DNA of 14,578 nucleotides, taken from NCBI GenBank assembly GCA_025933895.1, contig JAICZB010000031.1, forward strand, positions 1 through 14,578. Reading direction: 5' to 3'. Of the stretch, positions 1-6,157 are shown piece after piece. The notes under the pieces were generated by a model. It was not told the origin of the DNA. It ran no database searches and was given only the letters and a program-made list of their open reading frames with translations. Within the stretch, counting starts at the first letter, position 1; each line of letters starts with the position of its first letter. The stretch is from Thermoleophilia bacterium (GTDB lineage: Bacteria > Actinomycetota > Thermoleophilia > Gaiellales > Gaiellaceae). The position numbers and the translations under genes were made by a program.

Positions 1-1
1 C

Positions 2-1969
2 GACGGGCAGCGCGTCGCCCAGGGTCGCGACTTCGGCCCCGACGGCAAGCTCCGCGGCGAGGCGCGCGCGCTCGACGAGGAGGCGGCGCGCGGGCTCGCC
101 GAGCGTCTCGACGGTGCGTCGTTCCAGGTTGCGCGCGTCGAGCGGAAGCCGTACGTCCGCCGGCCGAGCCCGCCGTTCATGACGTCGACGCTGCAGCAGG
201 AGGCGAGCCGCAAGCTCCGCTTCTCGGCGCAGACGACGATGCGGCTCGCCCAGCGCCTGTACGAGAACGGCTACATCACGTACATGCGCACCGACTCGAC
301 GACCCTGTCCGAGTCGGCGCTCGCGGCTGCGCGCGAGCAGGTCGCGTCCCTCTTCGGCGCCGACTACGTCCCGCCGCAGCCGCGCCGTTACGAGCGGAAG
401 GTGAAGAACGCGCAGGAGGCGCACGAGGCGATTCGCCCCTCCGGCGACCGCTTCCGGACGCCGCAGGACGTTCGCGCCGAGCTCTCGCAGGACGAGCACG
501 CCCTCTACGAGCTGATCTGGATGCGGACGATCGCCTCGCAGATGAAGGACGCGCAGGGACAGACCGTCTCGCTGCGGATCGCGGCCGACTCGAGTGCGGC
601 CGACGCCGAAGGCGCCGGGGTCTCCCGGCCGGGCGCCGGCGGCTTCGCCGACGACGCTTCCAGCCTCCGCGAAGCGGTCGAGTTCGGCGCCTCCGGCACC
701 GTGATCACGTTCCGCGGCTTCCTCGCCGCCTACGAGGAGGGACGGGACGAGGACGGGCCGGCGAAGGGCGACGACGAGGAGCGGCGCCTGCCGAACCTCT
801 CCGAGGGCGACACGGTCGAGCTGCGTGCGCTCGAGCCGCAGGGCCACGAGACGAGCCCGCCGGCGCGCTTCACCGAGGCGACGCTCGTGCGGACGTTGGA
901 GGAGCTCGGCATCGGCCGCCCGTCCACCTACGCGTCGATCCTCGGGACGATTCTCGACCGCGGCTACGTCTTCAAGCGAGGCACGGCCCTCGTTCCGGCG
1001 TTCCTCGCCTTCTCCGTCGTCGGCCTCCTCGAACAGCACTTCGGCCGGCTCGTCGACTACGACTTCACCGCGCGGATGGAGGACGACCTCGACCGGATCG
1101 CGGCCGGCGACGAGCATCGCGTCGAGTGGCTCGGTCGCTTCTACTTCGGCGAGGGTGCCGACGGCCTCCGCGACCTCGTGTCCGACCTCGGCGCGATCGA
1201 CGCGCGCGAGATCAACTCGCTCGAGATCGGAGACGGGATCGTCCTCCGCGTCGGCCGCTACGGCCCGTACCTCGAACGGGACGGACAGCGCGCGAGCGTT
1301 CCCGAAGAGCTCGCACCGGACGAGCTGACGCTCGAGCGCGCGGAGGAGCTCCTCTCCCAGCCGAGCGGTGACCGCGAGCTCGGAACGGATCCCGAGACCG
1401 GCCTGCCGATCGTCGCGCGCACCGGCCGCTACGGCCCGTACGTCACCGGGGTCCTGCCCGAGGACGCAAAGGAGAAGCCGCGGACCGCCTCGCTCTTCAA
1501 GACGATGTCGCTCGACACGGTGACGCTCGACGACGCCCTACGCCTGCTGCAGCTGCCGCGCGTGGTCGGCGTGGCGGAGGACGGCGAAGAGGTGACCGCG
1601 CGGAACGGCCGCTATGGCCCGTACGTCCAGAAAGGCAAGGAGTCGCGCTCGCTCGAGTCGGAAGAGCAGCTCTTCACGATCGACCTGCCGGCCGCGCTCG
1701 CACTCCTCGCTCAGCCGCGGCAGCGGCGTGGCCAGCGCGCGGCCGCGAAACCGCTCCGGGAGATCGGAAACGATCCGGTCGGCGGCAAGGAGATCGTGCT
1801 GAAGGAGGGCCGTTTCGGGCCGTACGTCACCGACGGCGAGACGAACGCCAGCCTCCGCAAGGGCGACGACCCGGAGACGGTCACGCTCGATCGCGCGGTG
1901 GAGCTGCTCGCCGAGCGGCGGGCGAAAGGGCCGGCCAAGCGGGGCGGGCCTCGCCGCAAGGGTTCCTGA
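2..1969 (+). CDS. topA: DNA topoisomerase I (type IA), C-terminal part, 5' end outside window
   Basis: Type IA topoisomerases relax negative supercoils by cutting one strand through a 5'-phosphotyrosine. The frame is open from base 2, so the start and the N-terminal Toprim domain lie before the window. The remaining 655 residues begin in the core. The text PPFMTSTLQQEAS leads to the catalytic motif ITYMRTDS, whose nucleophile tyrosine codon is at 281-283. The conserved FTEATLVRTLEELGIGRPSTY block follows near 870-930. A low-complexity Ala/Gly/Asp segment lies at about 590-665. There are no zinc-finger cysteines. Instead the C-terminus carries four GRYGPY/GRFGPY repeats (nt 1253, 1424, 1607, 1808) and a Lys/Arg-rich tail, the arrangement known from actinobacterial TopA. 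It ends TGA at 1967-1969. No clear terminator follows. The family call is certain; only the 5' part is missing. Confidence 0.96.
   Translation, partial: DGQRVAQGRDFGPDGKLRGEARALDEEAARGLAERLDGASFQVARVERKPYVRRPSPPFMTSTLQQEASRKLRFSAQTTMRLAQRLYENGYITYMRTDSTTLSESALAAAREQVASLFGADYVPPQPRRYERKVKNAQEAHEAIRPSGDRFRTPQDVRAELSQDEHALYELIWMRTIASQMKDAQGQTVSLRIAADSSAADAEGAGVSRPGAGGFADDASSLREAVEFGASGTVITFRGFLAAYEEGRDEDGPAKGDDEERRLPNLSEGDTVELRALEPQGHETSPPARFTEATLVRTLEELGIGRPSTYASILGTILDRGYVFKRGTALVPAFLAFSVVGLLEQHFGRLVDYDFTARMEDDLDRIAAGDEHRVEWLGRFYFGEGADGLRDLVSDLGAIDAREINSLEIGDGIVLRVGRYGPYLERDGQRASVPEELAPDELTLERAEELLSQPSGDRELGTDPETGLPIVARTGRYGPYVTGVLPEDAKEKPRTASLFKTMSLDTVTLDDALRLLQLPRVVGVAEDGEEVTARNGRYGPYVQKGKESRSLESEEQLFTIDLPAALALLAQPRQRRGQRAAAKPLREIGNDPVGGKEIVLKEGRFGPYVTDGETNASLRKGDDPETVTLDRAVELLAERRAKGPAKRGGPRRKGS
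1253..1825 (+). repeat. Four coding repeats for the TopA GRYGPY motif
   Basis: An 18-nt unit encoding G-R-Y-G-P-Y occurs at 1253-1270 and 1424-1441 (identical), at 1607-1624 (one silent change) and, more diverged as GRFGPY, at 1808-1825. Spacings are 171, 183 and 201 nt. The repeats mark the topoisomerase C-terminal repeat domains, which in actinobacterial enzymes contact DNA and aid processivity. They are protein-level repeats, not a mobile element. Confidence 0.85.
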
Positions 1970-2208
1970 GCGGTTGCCGACCAACTTCTGCCGACCGGTC
2001 CGCGTCCTATGCTCACGGACTCGTTCGACGCGCGGAATACACTTGCCCGGCGGCTCGTTCGAGCGACCGGGTGCGTGGCGGAAGGGCGTCCGGCCGGCTG
2101 AGGGTGGTAACCGGAGGACTTCCCTCCTAAGGTACGAAGGCTTGCGGCGAAGCGACGACGTAGGACGAAAGGACTGAGGGAGCGCTGACGCAGAACCAGC
2201 TCAACGAT
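1970..2208 (+). other. topA-sigma intergenic region / sigma gene leader
   Basis: About 215-240 nt without a convincing gene. It contains a small hairpin GCTC-GTTC-GAGC (2053-2064), a perfect 5-bp hairpin GGAGG-ACTTC-CCTCC (2113-2127), and directly after it TCCTAAGGTA at 2125-2134 followed by CGAA. This decamer is the invariant sequence of the H71 region of 23S rRNA (the I-CeuI site core), with a GTAAC also upstream as in 23S. No further rRNA similarity is visible. A TATGCT hexamer (2008-2013) with a weak TTCTGC 16 nt upstream is a possible promoter, but not a strong one. A purine-rich AAAGGA at 2168-2173 may be the ribosome binding site. A 67-codon open frame here (1974-2177) shows no family features and is not called. 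Confidence 0.5.
2168..2173 (+). promoter_or_regulatory. Possible ribosome binding site bearing on the sigma gene start
   Basis: AAAGGA lies 11 nt before the in-frame CTG at 2185 and 35 nt before the TTG at 2209. It is the only Shine-Dalgarno-like text in range apart from GAGGGAG at 2176-2182, which is too close to the CTG. This favours a CTG start, but CTG starts are rare, so the evidence is modest. Confidence 0.3.
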
Positions 2209-3303
2209 TTGCTCGAGTCGGACCAGATCCGCGCCATCGTCGAGGGCGCCGAGGAACGCGGCTTCGTCGACCCGGCCGAGATCGAGGCATTCGCCGCCGA
2301 GCTCGAGCTCAACGAAACCGAGGTCGAGGAGCTCACGCGCGAGCTCGAGCGCACGGGCCTCGAGATCGGCCAGCCGGTCGCCGGCGCGGTCGCCCCGGCG
2401 CGCGACGGGTCGCCGAAGGAGGAGAAGGAGAAGCAGCCCGAAGCCGCGCCCGAGCCGGAAGCGGCGCCCACAGTTGCGATCTCCGGCTCCGCCGACAGCC
2501 TGCAGCTCTTCCTCGCCGACGTCGGGCGCCACAAGCTGCTGACTGCGGCCGAGGAGGTCATGCTCGCGAAGCGGATCGAGCGCGGCGACGTCACGGCCAA
2601 GCGCCACATGATCGAGTCGAACCTCCGGCTCGTAGTCTCGATCGCCAAGGGCTACCGCGGGCTCGGCGTCCCGTTCCTCGACCTGATCCAGGAGGGGACG
2701 CTCGGCCTGAACCGCGCCGTGGAGAAGTTCGACTGGCGGCGCGGCTACAAGTTCTCCACCTACGCGACCTGGTGGATTCGCCAGTCGGTGCAGCGCGCGG
2801 TCGCGAACCACGCGCGCACGATCCGCGTGCCCGTCCACGTCGTCGAGCGGCAGCAGAAGCTGTCGCGCGCGGCCCGGCGGCTCGAGGTCGAGCTCGGGCG
2901 CGAGGCGACGAAGGAGGAGCTCGCCGAGGCGACCGGCCTGCCGATGCAGCACGTCGACGAGGCGCTCGGCGCGGCGAACGCGTCCGTCTCGCTCAACCAG
3001 ACCGTCGGCGCCGACGACGAAGGCGAGCTCGGCGACCTGTTCGCCGACCGCGAGGCTGTCGATCCGTTCGACGAGGCCGAGGAGTCGCTCCGCCGGCAGG
3101 GCGTGCGGCGGGCGCTCGAGGCGCTCCCGGAACGCGAGCGGCGGATCCTCGAGCTGCGCTTCGGCTTCGAGGGCGAGCCGTGGACGCTCGAGGCGATCGG
3201 GAACGAGCTCGACCTGACGCGCGAGCGGGTCCGCCAGCTCGAGGGCCAGGCGCTGTCCCGGCTCGGCGCGCTGCGCGACCTGATCTCGGTCGCGGCCGCT
3301 TAA
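2209..3303 (+). CDS. rpoD: RNA polymerase sigma-70 factor, RpoD/SigA type
   Basis: Directs RNA polymerase to promoters. Numbered from the TTG at 2209, the 364 residues show an N-terminal helical acidic segment like region 1.1 (1-55) and an Ala/Pro/Glu/Lys linker (56-90). Region 1.2 is at about 95-130 (DSLQLFLADVG), and region 2 at 130-205 carries the core-binding and promoter-melting text FLDLIQEGTLGL and YKFSTYATWWIRQ. Region 3 spans about 210-285. Region 4, at 295-355, has a helix-turn-helix around TLEAIGNELDLTRERVRQLE. The frame is open back to 2164 and has no ATG or GTG. TTG at 2209 has no visible ribosome site, whereas a CTG at 2185 has AAAGGA 11 nt upstream and would add 8 residues (LTQNQLND), so the start is unsettled. 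Region 1.1 and the conserved regions fit a group 1 or close group 2 sigma. Whether it is the only primary sigma factor cannot be seen. It converges with the kinase gene, and the two stops share TTAA. Confidence 0.9.
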   Translation: MLESDQIRAIVEGAEERGFVDPAEIEAFAAELELNETEVEELTRELERTGLEIGQPVAGAVAPARDGSPKEEKEKQPEAAPEPEAAPTVAISGSADSLQLFLADVGRHKLLTAAEEVMLAKRIERGDVTAKRHMIESNLRLVVSIAKGYRGLGVPFLDLIQEGTLGLNRAVEKFDWRRGYKFSTYATWWIRQSVQRAVANHARTIRVPVHVVERQQKLSRAARRLEVELGREATKEELAEATGLPMQHVDEALGAANASVSLNQTVGADDEGELGDLFADREAVDPFDEAEESLRRQGVRRALEALPERERRILELRFGFEGEPWTLEAIGNELDLTRERVRQLEGQALSRLGALRDLISVAAA

Positions 3304-3887
3304 CGCCCGATCAGCTGAGGCTCCGTCAAGTCGGTGTTGCGGAAGACGAACGTTGCGCGTTCGTGTGGTCGCTGCTCCTGGATGTAGCGTCGCTGGGCGG
3401 GGAGGTACCGGACGCGGTAGCGCTCGTGCGTGTCGTCGAGCGAGTCGAACCAGACGCGGTTCCGCGCCGCGCCGCGCTGCGCGGCGATCTCGAGGTCGGC
3501 CTCGACCCAGACGGTCGCGTCCCAGACACCTGCGAGCTCCGGTCGCTGCAGGAAGACCCCGTCGGCGACGATCACGAGCTCTTGTGGCCCATCGACGCTG
3601 AGCACGTGCGCGTGGAAGCGCTCGAAGTCGAAGGCGTCGAGGTAGTAGCCCTCGGGAGAAAGCTCTCCGCGCGCGTATCGCTCCGCCGGTGGCCGCTCGA
3701 ACTGGTCGAGCGAAACCCGAACGGCCGGGCGCCCGCGCGCAGTGAGCAGCTGCGCCACTTCCTCGCCCAGAAGCGTCTTCCCCGCGCCGTCGATGCCGTC
3801 GATGCCGATCCGCGTCACCCGGTGGGAAGCCTGAACTGCGGCGAGGGCATCTCCGAGCTCTTCGAGAACGACGTGTCGCGGTGCCAT
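3300..3887 (-). CDS. Uridine kinase-like P-loop NTPase
   Basis: A 195-residue kinase of the uridine kinase/phosphoribulokinase-like P-loop family, likely cytoplasmic, phosphorylating a nucleoside or similar small molecule; the exact substrate is not readable. Walker A is GIDGAGKT at 31-38, preceded by the beta strand VTRIGIDG. The family text SPEGYYLDAFDFERF is at 77-91 and ADGVFLQRPEL at 108-118. A late RVRYLPAQRRY segment (158-168) matches the lid and C-terminal part of actinobacterial relatives. The chosen ATG (3885-3887) keeps the roughly 25-residue N-terminal helix usual before the P-loop, but it lies 73 nt inside the upstream gene. An alternative GTG at 3816-3818 would make a 4-nt GTGA overlap and a 172-residue protein. 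It is co-directional with the exonuclease gene, probably one transcript. Its TAA overlaps the TAA of the convergent sigma gene. Related proteins are often annotated only as uridine kinase or AAA-family ATPase. Confidence 0.8.
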   Translation of the reverse strand: MAPRHVVLEELGDALAAVQASHRVTRIGIDGIDGAGKTLLGEEVAQLLTARGRPAVRVSLDQFERPPAERYARGELSPEGYYLDAFDFERFHAHVLSVDGPQELVIVADGVFLQRPELAGVWDATVWVEADLEIAAQRGAARNRVWFDSLDDTHERYRVRYLPAQRRYIQEQRPHERATFVFRNTDLTEPQLIGR

Positions 3888-5527
3888 GACGCCAATCTTC
3901 GCGCAGCCCCGAGTATCGCCTCGCGTTCGAGCCGTGCGACGCGCAGCTCCGGCGGCGGCTTGCGCAGAAACGAGTCGACGAGGAGGAGCTCGTCGAGGTC
4001 GAGCTCTCCGGGACGGCGAGCAGCCGCGAGCCCGGCCTCGATCTCGAGCGCCGCACCGCCGCCCGGCGGCAGGGTTCGCTCCGCTGCCACCCGGCCCCCG
4101 GCCACGAACACCGCCCTCACGTGGCCGGGCTCTGCCGCCGGCACGAGCACGCAGCAACTCAGCTGTCGCACGCGGTCGAGACGCCCGAGCTCGCGGCACA
4201 CGCGCTCGAGCGCGTCGATGCGATCGCGGAGACGGCCCGCGTCCTCGAACCTCCGCGCGTCGGACAGCTCCTGCAGGCGGCGCCGCAGACGCGGCAGCGC
4301 AGACTCGGGCTGTGCGAGCTCGTCCGGAGAGAGCACGCGCGCAGCGAGCTGGGCGGTGCGGCGCGAACGCAGCGGGCCGACAGCCGACGGCCGCGTCGAG
4401 GCGACCACCGAGTCGCCCCGCTGCCGTAGCCACACCTGCCGCTCGGGCCGCGACACTCGCGCGTTCCCCGGCGGGCGAAGGTCACGGATCAACCGCAGCT
4501 CCTCGAGCGCAGCCTCGAGCTCCGAGCCCGTCACGCGCCATTCGACCCGCTCGGCCGCCGCGAGGGCTGCTTCGACCGCCGGCCGCTGCCGGTCACTGCG
4601 GAAGTACGAACGCAGGCGCGCCCGCAGGTCGCGCGCACGTCCGACGTAGAGGACCTGGTCGCTGCGGCCCAGGAAGCGGTAGACACCTGGCCGGGTCGGC
4701 GCGCCGAACGCGAGGTGTCGCTTGTCGAGCAGCCGGCGTGTCCTCGTCGCGGCAAGCGCCGTGAGATCGGCGACCGTGCGGGCGCCGCGTTCCTGCGCGA
4801 GTCCGATCAGCGCGAGCAGCAGCTCGGCCGTCGCGCGGGCGTCCGGCAGCGCGCGGTGGCATGGACGCTCCGTCGTGTCGACGAACCAGGCGAGCTGCGC
4901 GAGGCCGAAGCCGGCGACGCGTCCCGCCAGGAGCGTGCGCGCCAGCCGCACGGTGTCGACGACCGCCGACCCGATACGGGAGCCGGTCAGGCGCTCGGTC
5001 TCGCGATCGAGGAAGGCGAGGTCGAAGCGGGCGTTGTGCGCGACGAGAACGGCGTCGCCGGCGAAGTCGAGGAACCGTCGCACGGCCTCGGCTGGGCCGG
5101 GCGCGCCGCGTAGCTGCTCGTTCCGGAGGCCGGTCAGTGCGCTCGCCCCTGCCGCGATCGGAAGTCCCGGATCGACGAGCGTCTGGAACTCGGCCTCGAC
5201 CTCGAAGCCGCGTAGGCGGACGGCGCCGATCTCGCAGATCCCGGACTGTCCGGGCCGCAGCCCCGTCGTCTCGAGGTCGACGACGACGTACGTCGCGTTC
5301 TCGAGCAGGAGCGTCGCGCCCGGCGGCTCGGCGAGGGAGACGGCGTCTCCGCTCCACGCGAGCCTCGCGTCGGTCTCGACGACGTCCGCCAGCAGGGAGC
5401 GCGCAAGCGCGACGGGCGCCTGCCGGAGGGCGAAGAGCCGGCGCGCCGCGTCCTCGGCGAGCACCGGGCCGCGCTGCTCCTCGACGAGCTCCACGAGGCG
5501 GTCGGCCGCATCTAGCCTGAGCTGCAT
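3815..5527 (-). CDS. DEDDh exonuclease (DnaQ-like) fused to a UvrC/Cho-type GIY-YIG nuclease with UVR motif
   Basis: A 570-residue two-nuclease protein, probably acting in DNA repair. An N-terminal helical region (1-70) precedes a DnaQ-fold 3'-5' exonuclease. Exo I is VVDLETTG (D84, E86), Exo II is AHNARFD (D169), and Exo III is HRALPD (H224, D229), so the DEDDh set is complete. From about 279 comes a GIY-YIG domain: GVYRFLG, then LYVGRARDLRARL, then the acidic residue E336 in GSELEAALEELRLI, as in UvrC. A UVR-like helical pair (about 412-442, RRFEDAGRLRDRI) and a further UvrC-like C-terminal region follow. The mycobacterial DnaQ/GIY-YIG proteins are the known parallel. The start is ATG 5525-5527, where family similarity begins. 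An upstream in-frame ATG at 5611 would add 28 unrelated residues inside the NlpC gene. The last 73 nt overlap the kinase start. Substrate and in vivo role are not shown by the sequence. Confidence 0.9.
   Translation of the reverse strand: MQLRLDAADRLVELVEEQRGPVLAEDAARRLFALRQAPVALARSLLADVVETDARLAWSGDAVSLAEPPGATLLLENATYVVVDLETTGLRPGQSGICEIGAVRLRGFEVEAEFQTLVDPGLPIAAGASALTGLRNEQLRGAPGPAEAVRRFLDFAGDAVLVAHNARFDLAFLDRETERLTGSRIGSAVVDTVRLARTLLAGRVAGFGLAQLAWFVDTTERPCHRALPDARATAELLLALIGLAQERGARTVADLTALAATRTRRLLDKRHLAFGAPTRPGVYRFLGRSDQVLYVGRARDLRARLRSYFRSDRQRPAVEAALAAAERVEWRVTGSELEAALEELRLIRDLRPPGNARVSRPERQVWLRQRGDSVVASTRPSAVGPLRSRRTAQLAARVLSPDELAQPESALPRLRRRLQELSDARRFEDAGRLRDRIDALERVCRELGRLDRVRQLSCCVLVPAAEPGHVRAVFVAGGRVAAERTLPPGGGAALEIEAGLAAARRPGELDLDELLLVDSFLRKPPPELRVARLEREAILGAARRLASWHRDTSFSKSSEMPSPQFRLPTG
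5513..5518 (+). promoter_or_regulatory. Putative leaderless -10 element for the NlpC/P60 gene
   Basis: TAGCCT is followed by 7 nt and then the ATG at 5526. It is the mirror of the TAGGCT element on the other strand. There is no Shine-Dalgarno sequence upstream of this ATG, which supports a leaderless transcript. It lies inside the first codons of the opposing exonuclease gene. No good -35 is visible. Confidence 0.45.
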
Positions 5528-6143
5528 GCCCGAGAGCCTAGGCGAACACACGTTCGTGCGCCAGCTCGCGCCTCTCCGCTCCGCGCCGTCCCGAGAGGCA
5601 GAGCAGGTCACGCAGGCACTGCGCGGAGAGCCGCTCCGGGTGCACGAGGAGAGCGGAGAGTGGCGGCGGGTCGAGACCGCCTACGCCTATCGCGGCTGGG
5701 TGCGGCTCGAGAGTCTCGGCGGCGAGCCCGACCCCGACTGGCTCCGGCCCCTCGTCGCCGAGCCGGTGCAGCATGCGCGCACGTTCCTCGGCACGCCGTA
5801 CGAGTGGGGCGGAATGACATCGGCGGGGATCGACTGCTCGGGCCTCGTCCACATGGCGTTCCGCGCCTGCGGCGGCCTCGTCCCGCGGGACGCGGACCAG
5901 CAGGAAGAGGCGGGCGAGAGGCTCTCGGACGCCGACCTCCGCGCCGGAGATCTCGTCACGTACGGCCCGCCGGAAAGGGCCGACCACATCGCCTTCCGGC
6001 TCGGCGAGGGACGCATCCTCCACGCGACCGGGCGCGACGGAGTCCGCAAGGTCGTCGAGGAGGCGGAGCCGCCGGAGCTACGCGAGCGCCGGCGAGCGCT
6101 CGTGCGTCTCACGCCCCGCGGCGAACCGTCCTCCTGGCGCTAG
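5526..6143 (+). CDS. C40-family peptidase, SH3b domain + NlpC/P60 domain, no signal peptide
   Basis: A 205-residue cysteine peptidase of the NlpC/P60 family, which cuts the gamma-D-Glu to diamino acid bond (or related bonds) in peptidoglycan peptides. An N-terminal bacterial SH3-like domain (about 11-65, ending GWVRLESL) is followed by the papain-like domain (about 78-195). The nucleophile is C104 in GIDCSGL, the catalytic His is H154 in ADHIAF, and the polar third residue is H166 in ILHATG. No signal peptide or membrane segment is present, unlike secreted members, so it looks cytoplasmic, as expected for Bacillus YkfC-type enzymes that trim imported murein peptides. The ATG shares 2 bases with the divergent gene's start. 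A GTG at 5556 is an alternative that would still keep the SH3b domain. It is followed after 14 nt by the first peptide-binding lipoprotein, so it is probably the first gene of the transporter operon. Confidence 0.88.
   Translation: MPESLGEHTFVRQLAPLRSAPSREAEQVTQALRGEPLRVHEESGEWRRVETAYAYRGWVRLESLGGEPDPDWLRPLVAEPVQHARTFLGTPYEWGGMTSAGIDCSGLVHMAFRACGGLVPRDADQQEEAGERLSDADLRAGDLVTYGPPERADHIAFRLGEGRILHATGRDGVRKVVEEAEPPELRERRRALVRLTPRGEPSSWR
5535..5540 (-). promoter_or_regulatory. Putative leaderless -10 element for the exonuclease gene
   Basis: On the minus strand TAGGCT lies exactly 7 nt before the ATG at 5527. This matches the TANNNT -10 and spacing typical of leaderless actinobacterial transcripts, where transcription begins at the start codon. 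No convincing -35 is seen, and there is no Shine-Dalgarno sequence. The element lies inside the coding start of the divergent NlpC gene. Confidence 0.45.
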
Positions 6144-6157
6144 ATTTCGCCGCTCGG

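Noticed and set aside
2120..2170. tRNA-like anticodon arm around CTCCTAAG
   Set aside because: No matching stem, no T-arm GGTTCGAATCC pattern and no acceptor stem, so it is not a tRNA.
1974..2177. 67-codon open frame in the sigma leader
   Set aside because: No ribosome site, no recognisable domain, and it covers hairpins and the rRNA-like motif. Structured RNA or plain leader is more likely.
1711..4056. 781-codon open frame on the minus strand across topA, the leader and the sigma gene
   Set aside because: Arg/Ala-rich shadow frame of high-GC DNA. It has no domain and is antisense to well-supported topA and sigma coding sequence.
2772..4649. 625-codon plus-strand open frame over the sigma gene and the leftward kinase and exonuclease genes
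   Set aside because: Low-complexity Arg/Ser/Ala translation with no motif. The real genes in this area carry complete catalytic motifs in other frames.
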